Positions 14,677 to 24,500 of a stretch of 64,000 nt of DNA are shown piece by piece. Position 1 is the stretch's first letter; each line of letters begins with the position of its first letter. The stretch is from Salipiger mangrovisoli. Lineage in GTDB: Bacteria > Pseudomonadota > Alphaproteobacteria > Rhodobacterales > Rhodobacteraceae. The notes under the pieces are model-generated. The model worked only from the letters and a program-made list of their open reading frames with translations. It did no database searches and was not told the origin of the DNA. The stretch spans positions 558,001 through 622,000 of the forward strand of contig NZ_JADFFK010000001.1 of the NCBI RefSeq assembly GCF_015223355.1, written 5' to 3'. A program made the translations under genes and the position numbers.

Positions 14677-15648
14677 ATGACCTTTGCGCGTGGAAACGAG
14701 GCGCGGCTGCTGTCGCGCCAACAGGCGAGTTTTGGCACCGCCGAGGCGGCGGCCGATGGTGCCTTCCGGCTGATGCCCTTCTATTCCTACAACGTCTCGC
14801 CCACCGGCGAGCTTGCGAACGACGAGGCCGCCTACGGCGACTCGATGCCGGGCGAGGTGGTCGCGGGGCTCGAGAACCTCACGGGGTCGATGGCGGTGCC
14901 GATGGGGCTCAACTCGATCGGCTGGCACCTGCAGCAGCTCTTCGGCGATCCGGTGACCACCGGGACCGAGGATTACAGCCACGTGTTCAGCGTGCCGCGC
15001 CAGCAGCTGATCCGCCTCATGACGCACGGGATTTCGCACAACGGCATCGGCCAGCACTTCGTGCAGGACAGCCTGGCAATGACCGGGCTTGAACTCTCGG
15101 GGCAGAAGAACGGCCAGCGCCAGCGGGTCACCTTCAATCTCGCCGGTCGCCAGGAGGTGGGCGTGCCCGCGACGCTCGACGCGACACCCGTGCAATATGC
15201 GCCCGATCCCGTGCCGGTCGGATTCCAGGCGGCGCTGCTGATGGATGGCGCGATCGCCGGGGCGGTGACCCAGGCGGCGCTCACGCTCAACAGCGGGATC
15301 GAGCCGGACCAGGAGGCGCTCAACGGTCTGCCCACGGCGGCCGCCATGCAATCCGGGTTCTGGGAGCTCTCGGGCACGCTCGGCGCACGCTTCCAGGACC
15401 GTGTGATCTACGATCTCGCCAATACCGGCGGGTCCTTCTCGCTGGGCTTCAAGTGGGAAATCAGCGCGACGCGCTCGCTCGAGATCGTCTGTCCGGACGT
15501 GCGGCTCGAGCGCACCGGCGTGGCGGTCGAGGGGCGCGGCATCCTGTCGTCCTCGTTCAACTGGCGGGCCAATCGACCTGCGGACGGTGCTGAGCTGATG
15601 ACCGTCACGCTCAAGAACAGCACCGCCAGCTACGCCAACCCCGTCTGA
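14677..15648 (+). CDS. Tail tube protein
   Basis: A 323-residue beta-rich protein in the V (tail tube) position. It starts TFARGNEARLLSRQQASFGTAEAAADGAFRLMPFYSYN, and contains VTLKNSTASYANPV at the C-terminus and repeated hydrophobic beta strands. It is longer than lambda gpV (246). It should form the hexameric rings stacked around the tape measure. The stop overlaps the next ATG (15648). Confidence 0.8.
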   Translation: MTFARGNEARLLSRQQASFGTAEAAADGAFRLMPFYSYNVSPTGELANDEAAYGDSMPGEVVAGLENLTGSMAVPMGLNSIGWHLQQLFGDPVTTGTEDYSHVFSVPRQQLIRLMTHGISHNGIGQHFVQDSLAMTGLELSGQKNGQRQRVTFNLAGRQEVGVPATLDATPVQYAPDPVPVGFQAALLMDGAIAGAVTQAALTLNSGIEPDQEALNGLPTAAAMQSGFWELSGTLGARFQDRVIYDLANTGGSFSLGFKWEISATRSLEIVCPDVRLERTGVAVEGRGILSSSFNWRANRPADGAELMTVTLKNSTASYANPV

Positions 15649-16109
15649 TGGTCCTGCGCCTGCACCGGCGCGGCTCCGAGCCGCGCCAGATCGACCTCGG
15701 CTATGGCGTCACGGTCTCCTGCAAGCCCTTCGGCTACGCCGATTACCGCGAGGCCGAGGCGGCGGCTCTCCGGCTCGCTCGGCAGAATCTGCCCGAGGAG
15801 CTGCAACTCGAGGCCGAGATCCACGACGAGGAGAACCTCGGACCGGAACACGACGAGGCCCTTCGGGGCCTCGCCGCGCGATACGTGGTCAAGCTGCTTC
15901 TGCTGCGGTTCGGCGCGGGCTGGGCCGGGGTCGAGCTGGAGGACGGCAGCGCCGCTCCGATGACCGCCGCGACGCTCGACGAGTTCATGCGGCTCTTCCC
16001 CGGCGTGTCCGCGACGCTGCACGGCGAGCTCCTCGCGCCCTGGATCGCGCTGGAGATGGAGGGAAACGTCTCCGCGCCCTCGCCAAATACCGCCACAGCG
16101 GAGGGCTGA
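15648..16109 (+). CDS. Tail assembly chaperone, gpG-like
   Basis: A 153-residue protein directly upstream of the slippery site, in the lambda G position between tube and tape measure. It is acidic and Leu-rich (EELQLEAEIHDEENLGPEHDEALRGLAARYVVKLLLLRFG, then MTAATLDEFMRLFPG). gpG coats the tape measure during tail assembly. Codons 138-140 hold the frameshift heptamer, so a minority of ribosomes should make the longer G-T protein. Confidence 0.75.
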   Translation: MVLRLHRRGSEPRQIDLGYGVTVSCKPFGYADYREAEAAALRLARQNLPEELQLEAEIHDEENLGPEHDEALRGLAARYVVKLLLLRFGAGWAGVELEDGSAAPMTAATLDEFMRLFPGVSATLHGELLAPWIALEMEGNVSAPSPNTATAEG

Positions 16110-16417
16110 GCCATTGCGCGGGCTGCCGGGATGCTCCCGGCTTTGCCTGCGCAAGGTTAGGCGGCGAGGGCGCATGCCCCGAAGACACCCATCTGCCACG
16201 CTCGATCGAGGGACGTGCCATTGCCTCGGCGGGGCTCGAGCTCTTCCACCAGCGGCGGATCGGTCCCGGCGGCTACGCCGGGCTCGACATGCCCGCCTGC
16301 CTCGCGCTCCTGAAGGCGCGCCGCGTTTCCGAAGATATTGCAGCGCTGCTTTTGCCGCGCTGGGAAGCCGGGCTTCTCGAGGCCGCGGCGCTACAGCGTG
16401 AGGACAAGAGCGAATGA
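15648..16417 (+). CDS. G-T frameshift fusion protein (tail assembly chaperone)
   Basis: After slippage at 16067 the -1 frame reads without a stop to TGA 16415-16417, adding 116 residues to the first 140 of G, for 256 in all. The extension has a Cys-containing segment (HCAGCRDAPGFACARLGGEG), then ASAGLELFHQRRIGPGGYAG and DIAALLLPRWEAGLLEA. It has no strong start codon or ribosome site of its own and its stop overlaps the tape-measure ATG (16414). Lambda T works in the same way, bridging G to the tail tube. An independent gene for the extension (DUF7697-like) is possible. Confidence 0.65.
16061..16067 (+). promoter_or_regulatory. -1 ribosomal frameshift site G GGA AAC
   Basis: GGGAAAC at 16061-16067 is in phase with the G frame as X-XXY-YYZ (G16061, GGA 16062-16064, AAC 16065-16067). 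Lambda uses GGGAAAG at the same place. Slipping back one base enters a frame open to 16417. Confidence 0.8.
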
Positions 16418-19400
16418 GCCGAACGGAACGCCAGTACTCGATCCGCTTCTCCGCGGCTGGCAAGCAGCAGCTCGAGGCGGACCTGCGCTCCCTCGGCGCC
16501 AGTGGTGAGCGCAGCCTGCGCCTGATCCACAATGCGGCGCGCCCGGCCGGTGCGGGGCTCCGCGAGACCGATCTCGCGGCGCGGCAGCTCAAGGGCTCGC
16601 TGCTGTCCGTCGCGGCGGAGCTGCCGGCGCTTCAACGCCTTGCCCGCTACATGGGCACAACGGCGATCGCCGGTGGCCTGGTCGCCTTCGGCAAGGGCGC
16701 GCTCGATGTCGGGCGGCAGTTCCAGGCGATGATGCAGCGTGTGCAGGCAGCGACGGCTGCCAGCGTTCAAGAGACCGCCAGCCTCGAGGCGGCGGCCAAG
16801 CGGCTTGGCGGCACGACCGCCTTCACCGCGATGCAGGCGGCCGAGGCGATCGAGGTGCTGGCGAAGAACGGCGTCGCGGTCTCCAATATTCTCGGCGGCG
16901 CGCTCGACGCCTCGCTGTCCCTGGCGAGCGCCCTCGGTGCGGAGCTCGCCCCGTCGGCCGACCTGGTCACCGACCTCATGGCGCAGTTCAGCCTCGAGGC
17001 GGCGGCGCTGCCCGACGTGGTCGATCGCGTCACCGGGGCGGCCTTCACCTCGAAGTTCGGCTTCGACGATCTGCGCCTCGCGATCGGCCAGGCCGGCGGT
17101 GTCGCCGGCACGGCCGGGGTCGAGCTCACCGACTTCCTGACCTCGCTCTCTGCGACCGCCTCGAACTTCTCGTCCGGCCAGGACGCCGGGACGTCGTTCA
17201 AGACCTTCGTCCAGCGCCTCACGCCGGAGAGCAAGCAGGCCGCGGCGGCGATGCAGGAGCTTGGCCTCGAATTCTTCGACACGCGCGGCAACATGAAGAC
17301 CATGGCGGAGATCGCCGGGGAACTGCAGGAGGGTCTTGCCGGTCTGTCGGATGAGGCGCGCAACGAAGCGCTCAAGACGATCTTCGGGACCGATGCCATC
17401 CGGACCGCGACGGCGCTGGCAAAGACTGGCGCCGAGGGCTTCCGCGAGCTTGCCTCCGCGATCTCGGAAGTCTCGGCCGAGGAGCAGGCCGCGGTCAGGC
17501 TGCGCGGTCTCGACGGCGCGCTGAAGGAGCTCGCCTCGGCCTGGGAGGCCCTGCAGCTGCAATCGGCGCAGAGCGGCGGGCTCGAGATCGCCGAGGAAGC
17601 GGTGCGCCGGCTGACCGACGCGCTGCGCTTCCTCACCGATAATTTCGACGACGTGCAGGAAGTCGTGGAGCGGGTCGCGCAGGCGCTCACGGTTTTCCTC
17701 GTCGGTAAGGGGATGACGCTGGCGATCGCCAAGGGGGTCGCCATGCGTGCCTCCCTGATCGAGATCGCCGGGGCGACGGCAGGCGTCGGCACCGCGGCAA
17801 GCCGCGCCGTCGGGCCGCTGACCCGCCTCGGGCTCGCCGGGCGCCTGCTGATGGGAACCCTGGGCGGGCCGCTGTCGCTGGCTCTGACGGCCGCCTCGCT
17901 GATTTCGCTGGGCATCGACACCGACACCGCGGCTGACGCGATCGGCCGCGCCGAGACCTCGGCGCAGAAGGCGGCCGATGCGCTGCTGGCCTACCAGGAC
18001 GCCAGCAAGCGCGCGGCCGACGAACAGGCGAAGCTAGGCGGCAAGGTCAGCGAGACCACCCAGCAGATGCTGACCCAGTCCCGCGCGGCGCTGGTGCAGG
18101 CAGTGGCCGACATCGGCCGCGAGCTCGAGGAAGCACAGAGGGCCATGGGCGAGTCGCTGCTCGACAGCGACGGCTTTGATGATTTCGCCGCGCGCTACCG
18201 CGCCGCGCTCGGCGGCGGGCTGCAGACGGGGACAATTGGCGGCGGAACACCAAGCAATCGCTACCTGGCGCAGCTTGCGAAGATGTCCGAGCAGGCCGGC
18301 AAGATGGAGATCGCGGCCGGTGAGTTTGCGGCTGCCTTCGAGCGGGTGCAGGCGGTGGGCCCCGCCATTGAGCAGGCCTCAAACGCCATGGCCGAACTGC
18401 TCGGCTCGGGCGGGCCGATCGGTGGCAGCGAGACCCTGTCGGCCGTCACCGAGCTTGCCGAGCGGACCGGTCTTTTCGGCGAGGAACTGGCGGCGCTCTC
18501 CAAGGCAGACAGCGAAGCTGATCTGCGTCGGGCTTTCGAGGCGCTCATGCGCGCGATGAACGAGGCGGTGGTCGCCGGCCAGCAGGTGCGCTCCGAGCAG
18601 CTCGAAGGATTCCGCGAGAACGTCGCGGGGCTGGTCGAGGTTGAAACGAAGCAAAAGGAGCTGTCCGAGCAGCTCGGCGAGATCGAGGGTTTGCACGAGA
18701 GCATCGCCAACCAGCGCCCGTTCGATGCGGCGGCGGAAAGTGCGCGCGAAGCGGCCGATGAGGTGGAGAGGCTCGCGAACGCGGAAACGAACCTTAAATC
18801 AGGGATCGATGCGGCCAAGAAGCTGATCCGCGAAAAAGAGGACTTCCGGCCCGACGCGTATCCCGACTGGTCCTACAAGAACGGCAAACGCTACAACAGC
18901 GGTTGGCGCGCAGGCTACGGCTCGGACACCTACACGACGCCGGATGGCAACGCGCATCGGGTCGCTGAGGGCATGACGATCACGCGCGCACAGGCCGAGC
19001 TCGATCTTGATCGGCGGATTCGGGACTATTTCGACGCCATCACCGCGCAGATTGGCGAGACCGCATTCGCTGTGCTTTCGGACGATCGGAAGGGCAGCCT
19101 TGCGTCGCTGCTGCACAACTACGGCACGGGCGAGTTCCGTGCGGGCGGTGATCTTGGCGGCGTTGTCTCGGCGCTGCGCGGCGGCACCTCTCAGGAGGTC
19201 GCCGATGCGATCGGCGGGCTTGCCAAGCACAACAATGGCATCAACGAAAAGCGCCGCCTTGAAGAGGCCGCGGCTTTCGGCAGCACCAGCTCGGCAGAGG
19301 CTGCGCTCGCGCGCGCCGATGCCCTGAAAAAGGTTGTCGACGCCGGTGCGGAGCAGCTCGAGCAGCTCCGGCTTGAGGCTGAGCTGGCAGGCCAGAGCGT

Positions 19401-20337
19401 CGAGGCGCAGGCGCGGCTCACCTACCAGGCCGAGGCCCTGCGGCGGGCCAAGGAAGCCGGGATCGATGCAGAGACCACGCTCACCGAGGACGGGCGCAAG
19501 CTGGTCGACGTGATCAACGAGCAGGCCGAGGCCTACGGCAAGCTGATGGCGGCGCGGGACGAAGCCGGCAAGCGGCGGGAAACTTCCGGCGACGAGGATC
19601 AGGATCGCACTCAGCGGATCGATGAGTATCGGCAGGAAATGTCGCGGCTCTTTGACAACCTCAAGCCCGGCGGCAACGGCTGGACCGGCTTTATCGACGA
19701 CTTCCAGACCTACCTGCTCGACAAGCTCTGGGAGCTCGCCCTCGATCCGGTCTGGCAGCAGCTCGCCCTGCTGATGGATCAGGCCTTCGGCGCAATCGGG
19801 CCGGGTGGCACGCTGACCCTGTCCGGTGCCGGTGCGACCTCCGGCTATACCGGCAGCGCCGGTGCAATGGTCTCGGGCGGTCTTTATTCGACCGGCGGAC
19901 CTCTGCCGCGCCGCGCGGGGGGTGGCGGCTTCCAGAGCGTTCCGCGTGCGGTCGGCATGCTGCAGGGCCCCGGCAGCAAGAAGCAGGACAACCTGCTTTT
20001 CTGGGGCTCGCGGGGCGAGTTCATGCAGCCTGCCGCGGCGGTGGACTACTACGGGCTCGAATTCATGGAAGCGCTCCGCAGGCGGGAGGTGCCAAAGTTC
20101 GCGGAAGGTGGGGCGATGCCGGGCACCTCCACGGGCGGCTCTGGCGGCGTCACGCTGCGCCAGGGCGATGTCGTCGTGAACAACTTTGCGGGGGTCGAGG
20201 TCGAGCAGCGGCGGGACGGTGCGGGCAACCTCTCGCTCGATCTGCGCCGGGCAGTCAGCGACATGATCTCCTCCGGCGGGGCGGATGCCGCGCTGCAAAA
20301 CCGATTCAATCTCAAGAAACCGCCGAGGGGGTGGTAA
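16414..20337 (+). CDS. Tail tape measure protein with internal GH24-like lysozyme domain
   Basis: A 1,307-residue tape measure. The N-terminal third has the phage TMP core (TTAFTAMQAAEAIEVLAKNG, SKFGFDDLRLAIGQAGGVAG, LTDFLTSLSATASNF). Hydrophobic segments lie near residues 430-500, with coiled coils after. Residues about 797-950 form a T4-lysozyme/GH24-like domain: Glu809 seven residues before Tyr816, Asp818 at the next catalytic position, then GYGSDT and TRAQAELDLDRRIRDY. The lysozyme could open the cell wall at DNA entry. A rule of about 0.15 nm per residue predicts a tail near 195 nm. Confidence 0.9.
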   Translation: MSRTERQYSIRFSAAGKQQLEADLRSLGASGERSLRLIHNAARPAGAGLRETDLAARQLKGSLLSVAAELPALQRLARYMGTTAIAGGLVAFGKGALDVGRQFQAMMQRVQAATAASVQETASLEAAAKRLGGTTAFTAMQAAEAIEVLAKNGVAVSNILGGALDASLSLASALGAELAPSADLVTDLMAQFSLEAAALPDVVDRVTGAAFTSKFGFDDLRLAIGQAGGVAGTAGVELTDFLTSLSATASNFSSGQDAGTSFKTFVQRLTPESKQAAAAMQELGLEFFDTRGNMKTMAEIAGELQEGLAGLSDEARNEALKTIFGTDAIRTATALAKTGAEGFRELASAISEVSAEEQAAVRLRGLDGALKELASAWEALQLQSAQSGGLEIAEEAVRRLTDALRFLTDNFDDVQEVVERVAQALTVFLVGKGMTLAIAKGVAMRASLIEIAGATAGVGTAASRAVGPLTRLGLAGRLLMGTLGGPLSLALTAASLISLGIDTDTAADAIGRAETSAQKAADALLAYQDASKRAADEQAKLGGKVSETTQQMLTQSRAALVQAVADIGRELEEAQRAMGESLLDSDGFDDFAARYRAALGGGLQTGTIGGGTPSNRYLAQLAKMSEQAGKMEIAAGEFAAAFERVQAVGPAIEQASNAMAELLGSGGPIGGSETLSAVTELAERTGLFGEELAALSKADSEADLRRAFEALMRAMNEAVVAGQQVRSEQLEGFRENVAGLVEVETKQKELSEQLGEIEGLHESIANQRPFDAAAESAREAADEVERLANAETNLKSGIDAAKKLIREKEDFRPDAYPDWSYKNGKRYNSGWRAGYGSDTYTTPDGNAHRVAEGMTITRAQAELDLDRRIRDYFDAITAQIGETAFAVLSDDRKGSLASLLHNYGTGEFRAGGDLGGVVSALRGGTSQEVADAIGGLAKHNNGINEKRRLEEAAAFGSTSSAEAALARADALKKVVDAGAEQLEQLRLEAELAGQSVEAQARLTYQAEALRRAKEAGIDAETTLTEDGRKLVDVINEQAEAYGKLMAARDEAGKRRETSGDEDQDRTQRIDEYRQEMSRLFDNLKPGGNGWTGFIDDFQTYLLDKLWELALDPVWQQLALLMDQAFGAIGPGGTLTLSGAGATSGYTGSAGAMVSGGLYSTGGPLPRRAGGGGFQSVPRAVGMLQGPGSKKQDNLLFWGSRGEFMQPAAAVDYYGLEFMEALRRREVPKFAEGGAMPGTSTGGSGGVTLRQGDVVVNNFAGVEVEQRRDGAGNLSLDLRRAVSDMISSGGADAALQNRFNLKKPPRGW

Positions 20338-20339
20338 GC

Positions 20340-20693
20340 ATGCCGAGCTGGCCCAGCAGTCTGCCGTTCTTTTCGGGACGCAGCGCGTACGAACTCAGCG
20401 GTCCGACCGGGCACATCCTGCGCACGCAGCCGAGCGTCGGCCCCGCGCAACGGCGCCTGCGCACCACCGCCGCCTCGCGGCCGTTCTCCGGGGCAATCTC
20501 CTACATGACGCTCGCTCAGCTCGCCGAGTTCGAAGCCTTCTATCGCGACGATCTGCGGCTTGGCTCGCTTGCCTTCGATGCGGTCGATCCGCTCACCGGC
20601 GAGGCGCGCGTCTACGCCTTCGCCGGCGAATACAAGATCAGGCCGAACAAGCTCGGAGTGAGCGTCTCGGCCAAGTTGGAGATCATGCCATGA
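20340..20693 (+). CDS. Minor tail protein, gpM-like position
   Basis: A 117-residue protein from ATG 20340, preceded by GAGGGGGTGG; the TMP stop is three bases earlier. The sequence (PSWPSSLPFFSGRSAYELSGPTGHILRTQPSVGPAQRRLRTTAASRPFSGAISYMTLAQLAEFEAFYRDD) is typical of small tail-tip proteins after the tape measure in these siphophages. It occupies the M slot. ATGA-coupled to the next gene. Confidence 0.6.
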   Translation: MPSWPSSLPFFSGRSAYELSGPTGHILRTQPSVGPAQRRLRTTAASRPFSGAISYMTLAQLAEFEAFYRDDLRLGSLAFDAVDPLTGEARVYAFAGEYKIRPNKLGVSVSAKLEIMP

Positions 20694-21160
20694 GGCCTTT
20701 GAGCGATCAGCTTCTCGCCGAGATGTATGCGGATTCAAACGGCGCCGTGCTGGTGCCGCTGGTCAAGCTCGAGCACGTCGATTGGGAGATGCCCGTCTGC
20801 CTCGCGCGCAACGCCGAGCCCGTATCGCATGGCGGCGAGACCTATGTGCCTTTCCCGATGGAGCTGAGCCTGCCCGACGATGAGGACGAAGGGCTGCCGA
20901 TCCTGCGCTGGACCGCGCAGAACGTGGTCCGCGAGATCATGTGGTACTTCCGGCGGGTCTCCGGCGTGGTGCGCGGGACGGTGGTCTATGTCCAGCCCGC
21001 CGTGCCGGGCGTGGTCGAGATCGGGCCCTTCGAGGTCGAAATCTCGGGCATCGAATACGACGAACAGACCCTTTCCGGCGTCATGACGATCGAGCCGATC
21101 CTGGAAGAGGCTTTCGGGTACCTGACGATGACACCTGGGACCACCCCGGCGCTCTTCTGA
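20690..21160 (+). CDS. Minor tail protein, DUF1833-like (gpL position)
   Basis: A 156-residue protein from ATG 20690, overlapping the previous stop. It has the DUF1833 pattern: LVKLEHVDWEMPVCLARNAEPVSHGGETYVPFPMELSLP, a central RWTAQNVVREIMWYFRR, and IEPILEEAFGYLTMTPGTTPALF at the end. Such proteins are tail-tip hub components in the L position. No metal-binding Cys cluster like that of lambda gpL is seen, so it is not a direct gpL orthologue. Confidence 0.7.
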   Translation: MRPLSDQLLAEMYADSNGAVLVPLVKLEHVDWEMPVCLARNAEPVSHGGETYVPFPMELSLPDDEDEGLPILRWTAQNVVREIMWYFRRVSGVVRGTVVYVQPAVPGVVEIGPFEVEISGIEYDEQTLSGVMTIEPILEEAFGYLTMTPGTTPALF

Positions 21161-21163
21161 TCC

Positions 21164-21538
21164 ATGTGGACGGATGACTGGATTGGCCTGCCCTATGCCG
21201 AGCTCGGCCGGGGGCCGGGCGCCTATGACTGCCTCGGTCTCTGGCTCGCCCTGCAGCGCGCGCGCTTCGGGCGCGAGGTGCCGGACCCGGAGTGCCGTAT
21301 GGGGGACGCCCTCCGGCGCGGCACTGTGGACCGCTATCGTTCCCGCTTCGCGCGGGTGACCGCCGCCGCTGAGGGGGACCTGCTGCTTTTTCTTTCCGCC
21401 GGCCGCCCGCTGCACGTGGGCTTTGCTCTCGACAATCAAGACATGATCCACATCGACGCCTTTGGGGGCAGCCGTGTGGAGCGCTGGCGCGGGATGCGCT
21501 GGCTTGGAAAGCTCGAAGGGATATATCGCCTTGCTTGA
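21164..21538 (+). CDS. NlpC/P60 tail-tip peptidase (gpK-like)
   Basis: A 124-residue NlpC/P60 cysteine peptidase domain: catalytic Cys23 in GAYDCLGLW and His84 in RPLHVGFAL, with a polar third residue likely at D98/H97 (MIHIDAFGG). Lambda gpK carries the same fold at the tail tip and may cleave peptidoglycan peptides during entry. The N-terminal Mov34/JAMM domain of full gpK is absent. It overlaps the next gene by eight bases. Confidence 0.8.
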   Translation: MWTDDWIGLPYAELGRGPGAYDCLGLWLALQRARFGREVPDPECRMGDALRRGTVDRYRSRFARVTAAAEGDLLLFLSAGRPLHVGFALDNQDMIHIDAFGGSRVERWRGMRWLGKLEGIYRLA

Positions 21539-24500
21539 CCACCTGACCCACGCTGACGGCATCGAGGTTTCGATCGAGCACCACCCGTGCGCGCGCACCG
21601 AGTGGGAGATCACGCGCGCCCCGATCGGTGCGACCGTGGCCGAGATCGTCGCGCTGTCGAATATCGACTGCGCCCGCTTCGGCACCTTCCCGACCGTGAT
21701 CCTGCTGCGCGGGGACCGCATCGACGTGGTGCCGCTCAACATGTGGCGCAAGGTGCGCCCCAAATCCGGCACGCGGGTCGAGATCGCTTTTCCCATGGGA
21801 GAGCCCGGCACGTTGGCGCTGATCGCCTCGGCGGCGCTTCCGCATGCAGCGGCCTACGCCGCCACGGCGCTGAAGCTGACAGGGATGTATTACGCGCTCA
21901 CGGTCGCCGCGATCACCGTCGTGGGGGCGTTGACGATCAACGCGCTCATTCCGCCCGCCCAGCAGGGCGGCACCGGCGCGGGCCCGCAGAACTTTGCGAT
22001 CACCGGCGTGGCGAATGTCGCCAATCGCTATGGCTCCTTCCCCTATGTGATCGGCCGGCACCGCATGTTCCCGTCGCTGACCGCCAGCGGCTATTCGGAA
22101 ACCGTCGGGCGATCGATCTTCTATCGCGGGCGCATGACCTTCGGATACGGGCCGGTCGCGCTCGAAGATTTGCGCATCGGCACGACGCCGATCTGGGAGT
22201 ACGACGGGGTCGAGCTCGAGTTCCTGAATGTCGATCGGGACCGGACGCTGGCGGCGATGCCGCAGCTCGCGGACCTGGTGATCACACGCACCGAGGAGGC
22301 GCAGACGCCCAAGGCCTTCGTCGCACCGGGCAGTGAGGGCTATGTCTTCGCGCCGGGCGGGCTGGCAAAAAGCGCGAGCCTGACAATTACCCCGAGCCCG
22401 CTCGCCTATTACGCGAGCCTCGATGTCGTGGTCGAGGTCTCCGAAGGTGGCGGCGCGTGGTCCGCCGTGGCGACCTATCCCGGTATCACCGGCACCGTCA
22501 CCTTCTCGGCGGGCGCGTTCTCCGATGGGGTGCAGCGTAGCTGGCGGGTGCGGATCGCGGCGGCGACCGAGGCCCCCGCGGTGCCCGGCTCTGCGCTGCG
22601 CCGGAAATCGAGCGAGGGCGTCACGGTCACCGCGGCGTCGGCGGTCTACCAGGCGCCGAGCGCGGGCTGGCGCAAGGGCAGCGAGACCATGCGACTTTAC
22701 GCGCAGGACGTGACCGAAGACGGCTATTCGGACGTGCCGCAACACAATGACCCCGTCGTGAAATACACCAGGCTTGAGACCACCAGCGCGGCGATCGACC
22801 TGACCTTTCCGCAGGGTCTCTACAAGACCCGCAGCAGCGGAAAGGTCTCGGGCCACGGGACCGACTTTCAGTTCGAGTACCAGAGCACCGAAGGGGGGCT
22901 CGGCGAGGCGGATTGGATCGATCTCGGGATCGACAATATCCACGCGAAGGCCACCACGCTTTTCCGCTGGACGAAGCACATCAGCTTTCCGGCGCCGGGC
23001 GAATACGCCATCCGTGTTACCCGTCGGTGGCTGATCGACGAAGACCCCGGCGACGTGAACACCGCAACGCTGACGGCGATCCGCTCATTCGGCGACGGGG
23101 ATTTGCCGAGCCACGAGGGGGTTGCCGAGGTTGCCTTCCGCATCAAGGCGAGTGAGCAGCTCAACGGCCAGATCGACAGCCTCAATGCGATCGTCCAGCA
23201 ACTCGCGCCGATGTGGGATGGCTCGGCCTGGACCGAGCCCCAGCCGATCCGGCATCCGGCCTGGGCCTTCCTGCAGGCGTTGCGTGGGCCGCACCTGCGC
23301 CGCCCGGTGCCGGCCTCGCGCATTGACCTCGAGGCGTTCCGTGCCTGGGCGGAGCAAGAGCCGCATTGGACCTGCGACTATGTCATCGACACGCCCACGC
23401 AGGTCGCGGATGTTCTCGACGTGATCGCCGCCTCGGGCCGCGCCAAGCGCACGCTTACCGATCTCAAGTGGTCGGTGATCCGGGAGAGCGCTGCGCACCC
23501 GGTGCGCCAGGTCTTCACGCCGCGCAACAGTTGGGGCTTCAAGGCCGAGCACCGCTTCCCGCGCGAAATCCACGGCTTCCGGGTCAAGGTCCGCAGCGAG
23601 CGGCTCGAGTGGCAGGAAGACGAGATCCTCGTTCTGATGGATGGCTACACGCGGAAGACCGCGAGCGAGCTCGAAACGCTCGAGCTTCCCGGCGTCGTTG
23701 TCACGGCCGAGAGTGAGGATGAGGGCAACGCCTTCCGGCTCGCGCGCTACCACCTCGCGGCTGCGCTGCATCGACCAGCGACCTACACGCTGCAGACGGG
23801 TTGGGAGCATCTTCGCGTCACGCGCGGAGACAAGGTCCGCCTGGTGCATGACGCCGCGCTGATCGGCGTGGGGCAGGGGCGCATCAAGGCAGTCGGCCAG
23901 GACGGCTCCGGTAGCCTCGCGTCGATCACCCTCGATGATTGCCTCTATGGCACGAGCGGGGAGTTTCGGCTGACGGTGCGCACGGTTGCCGGTGAGGCAA
24001 TCTTCACGGCAACGGCGCCGGCCGATCCCACGACCCGGCTTTGGACCGTTGCTTCGGGCTCGGGCATCGCGGCGGCCGATGTGACACCGGGCGATCTTGC
24101 GATTGTCGAAGAGGTGGCCCAGCGGAGCGCCGAAATGCTGGTGAGTGCCATTCGCCCCAATACCGAGGACGGTGCGGAGCTGGTTCTTGTCGATGCCGCC
24201 CTCGAGGTCCTCGATGCTGACAGCGGGGTGATCCCGCCTTATGACCCGGTGATCACCGAGCCGCGCGATCCGGCCTCGGTCGGTCTGCCGGTGGCGCCGG
24301 TGGTGATCTCGGCCTACTCCTCGAATCTGACACAGCTGGTGCTGCCTGACCTCTCGGTGCGTCCGCGCATCGCGGTGCAGCTCGCGCCCTTCGTCACGGG
24401 CGCGGCGGCCGAGGGGGTGACCTTGCAGCTTCGCTGGTCCGACGCGGAAGCCGAGGCGGTCTGGGCCTACGGCGAAAAGGTCTCGGCGGGCGAGTACACC

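Noticed and set aside
16114-16401. A 95-codon frame in the gap between G and the tape measure
   Set aside because: Arg-rich composition. The -1 frame of G gives the protein-like T extension in the same segment.
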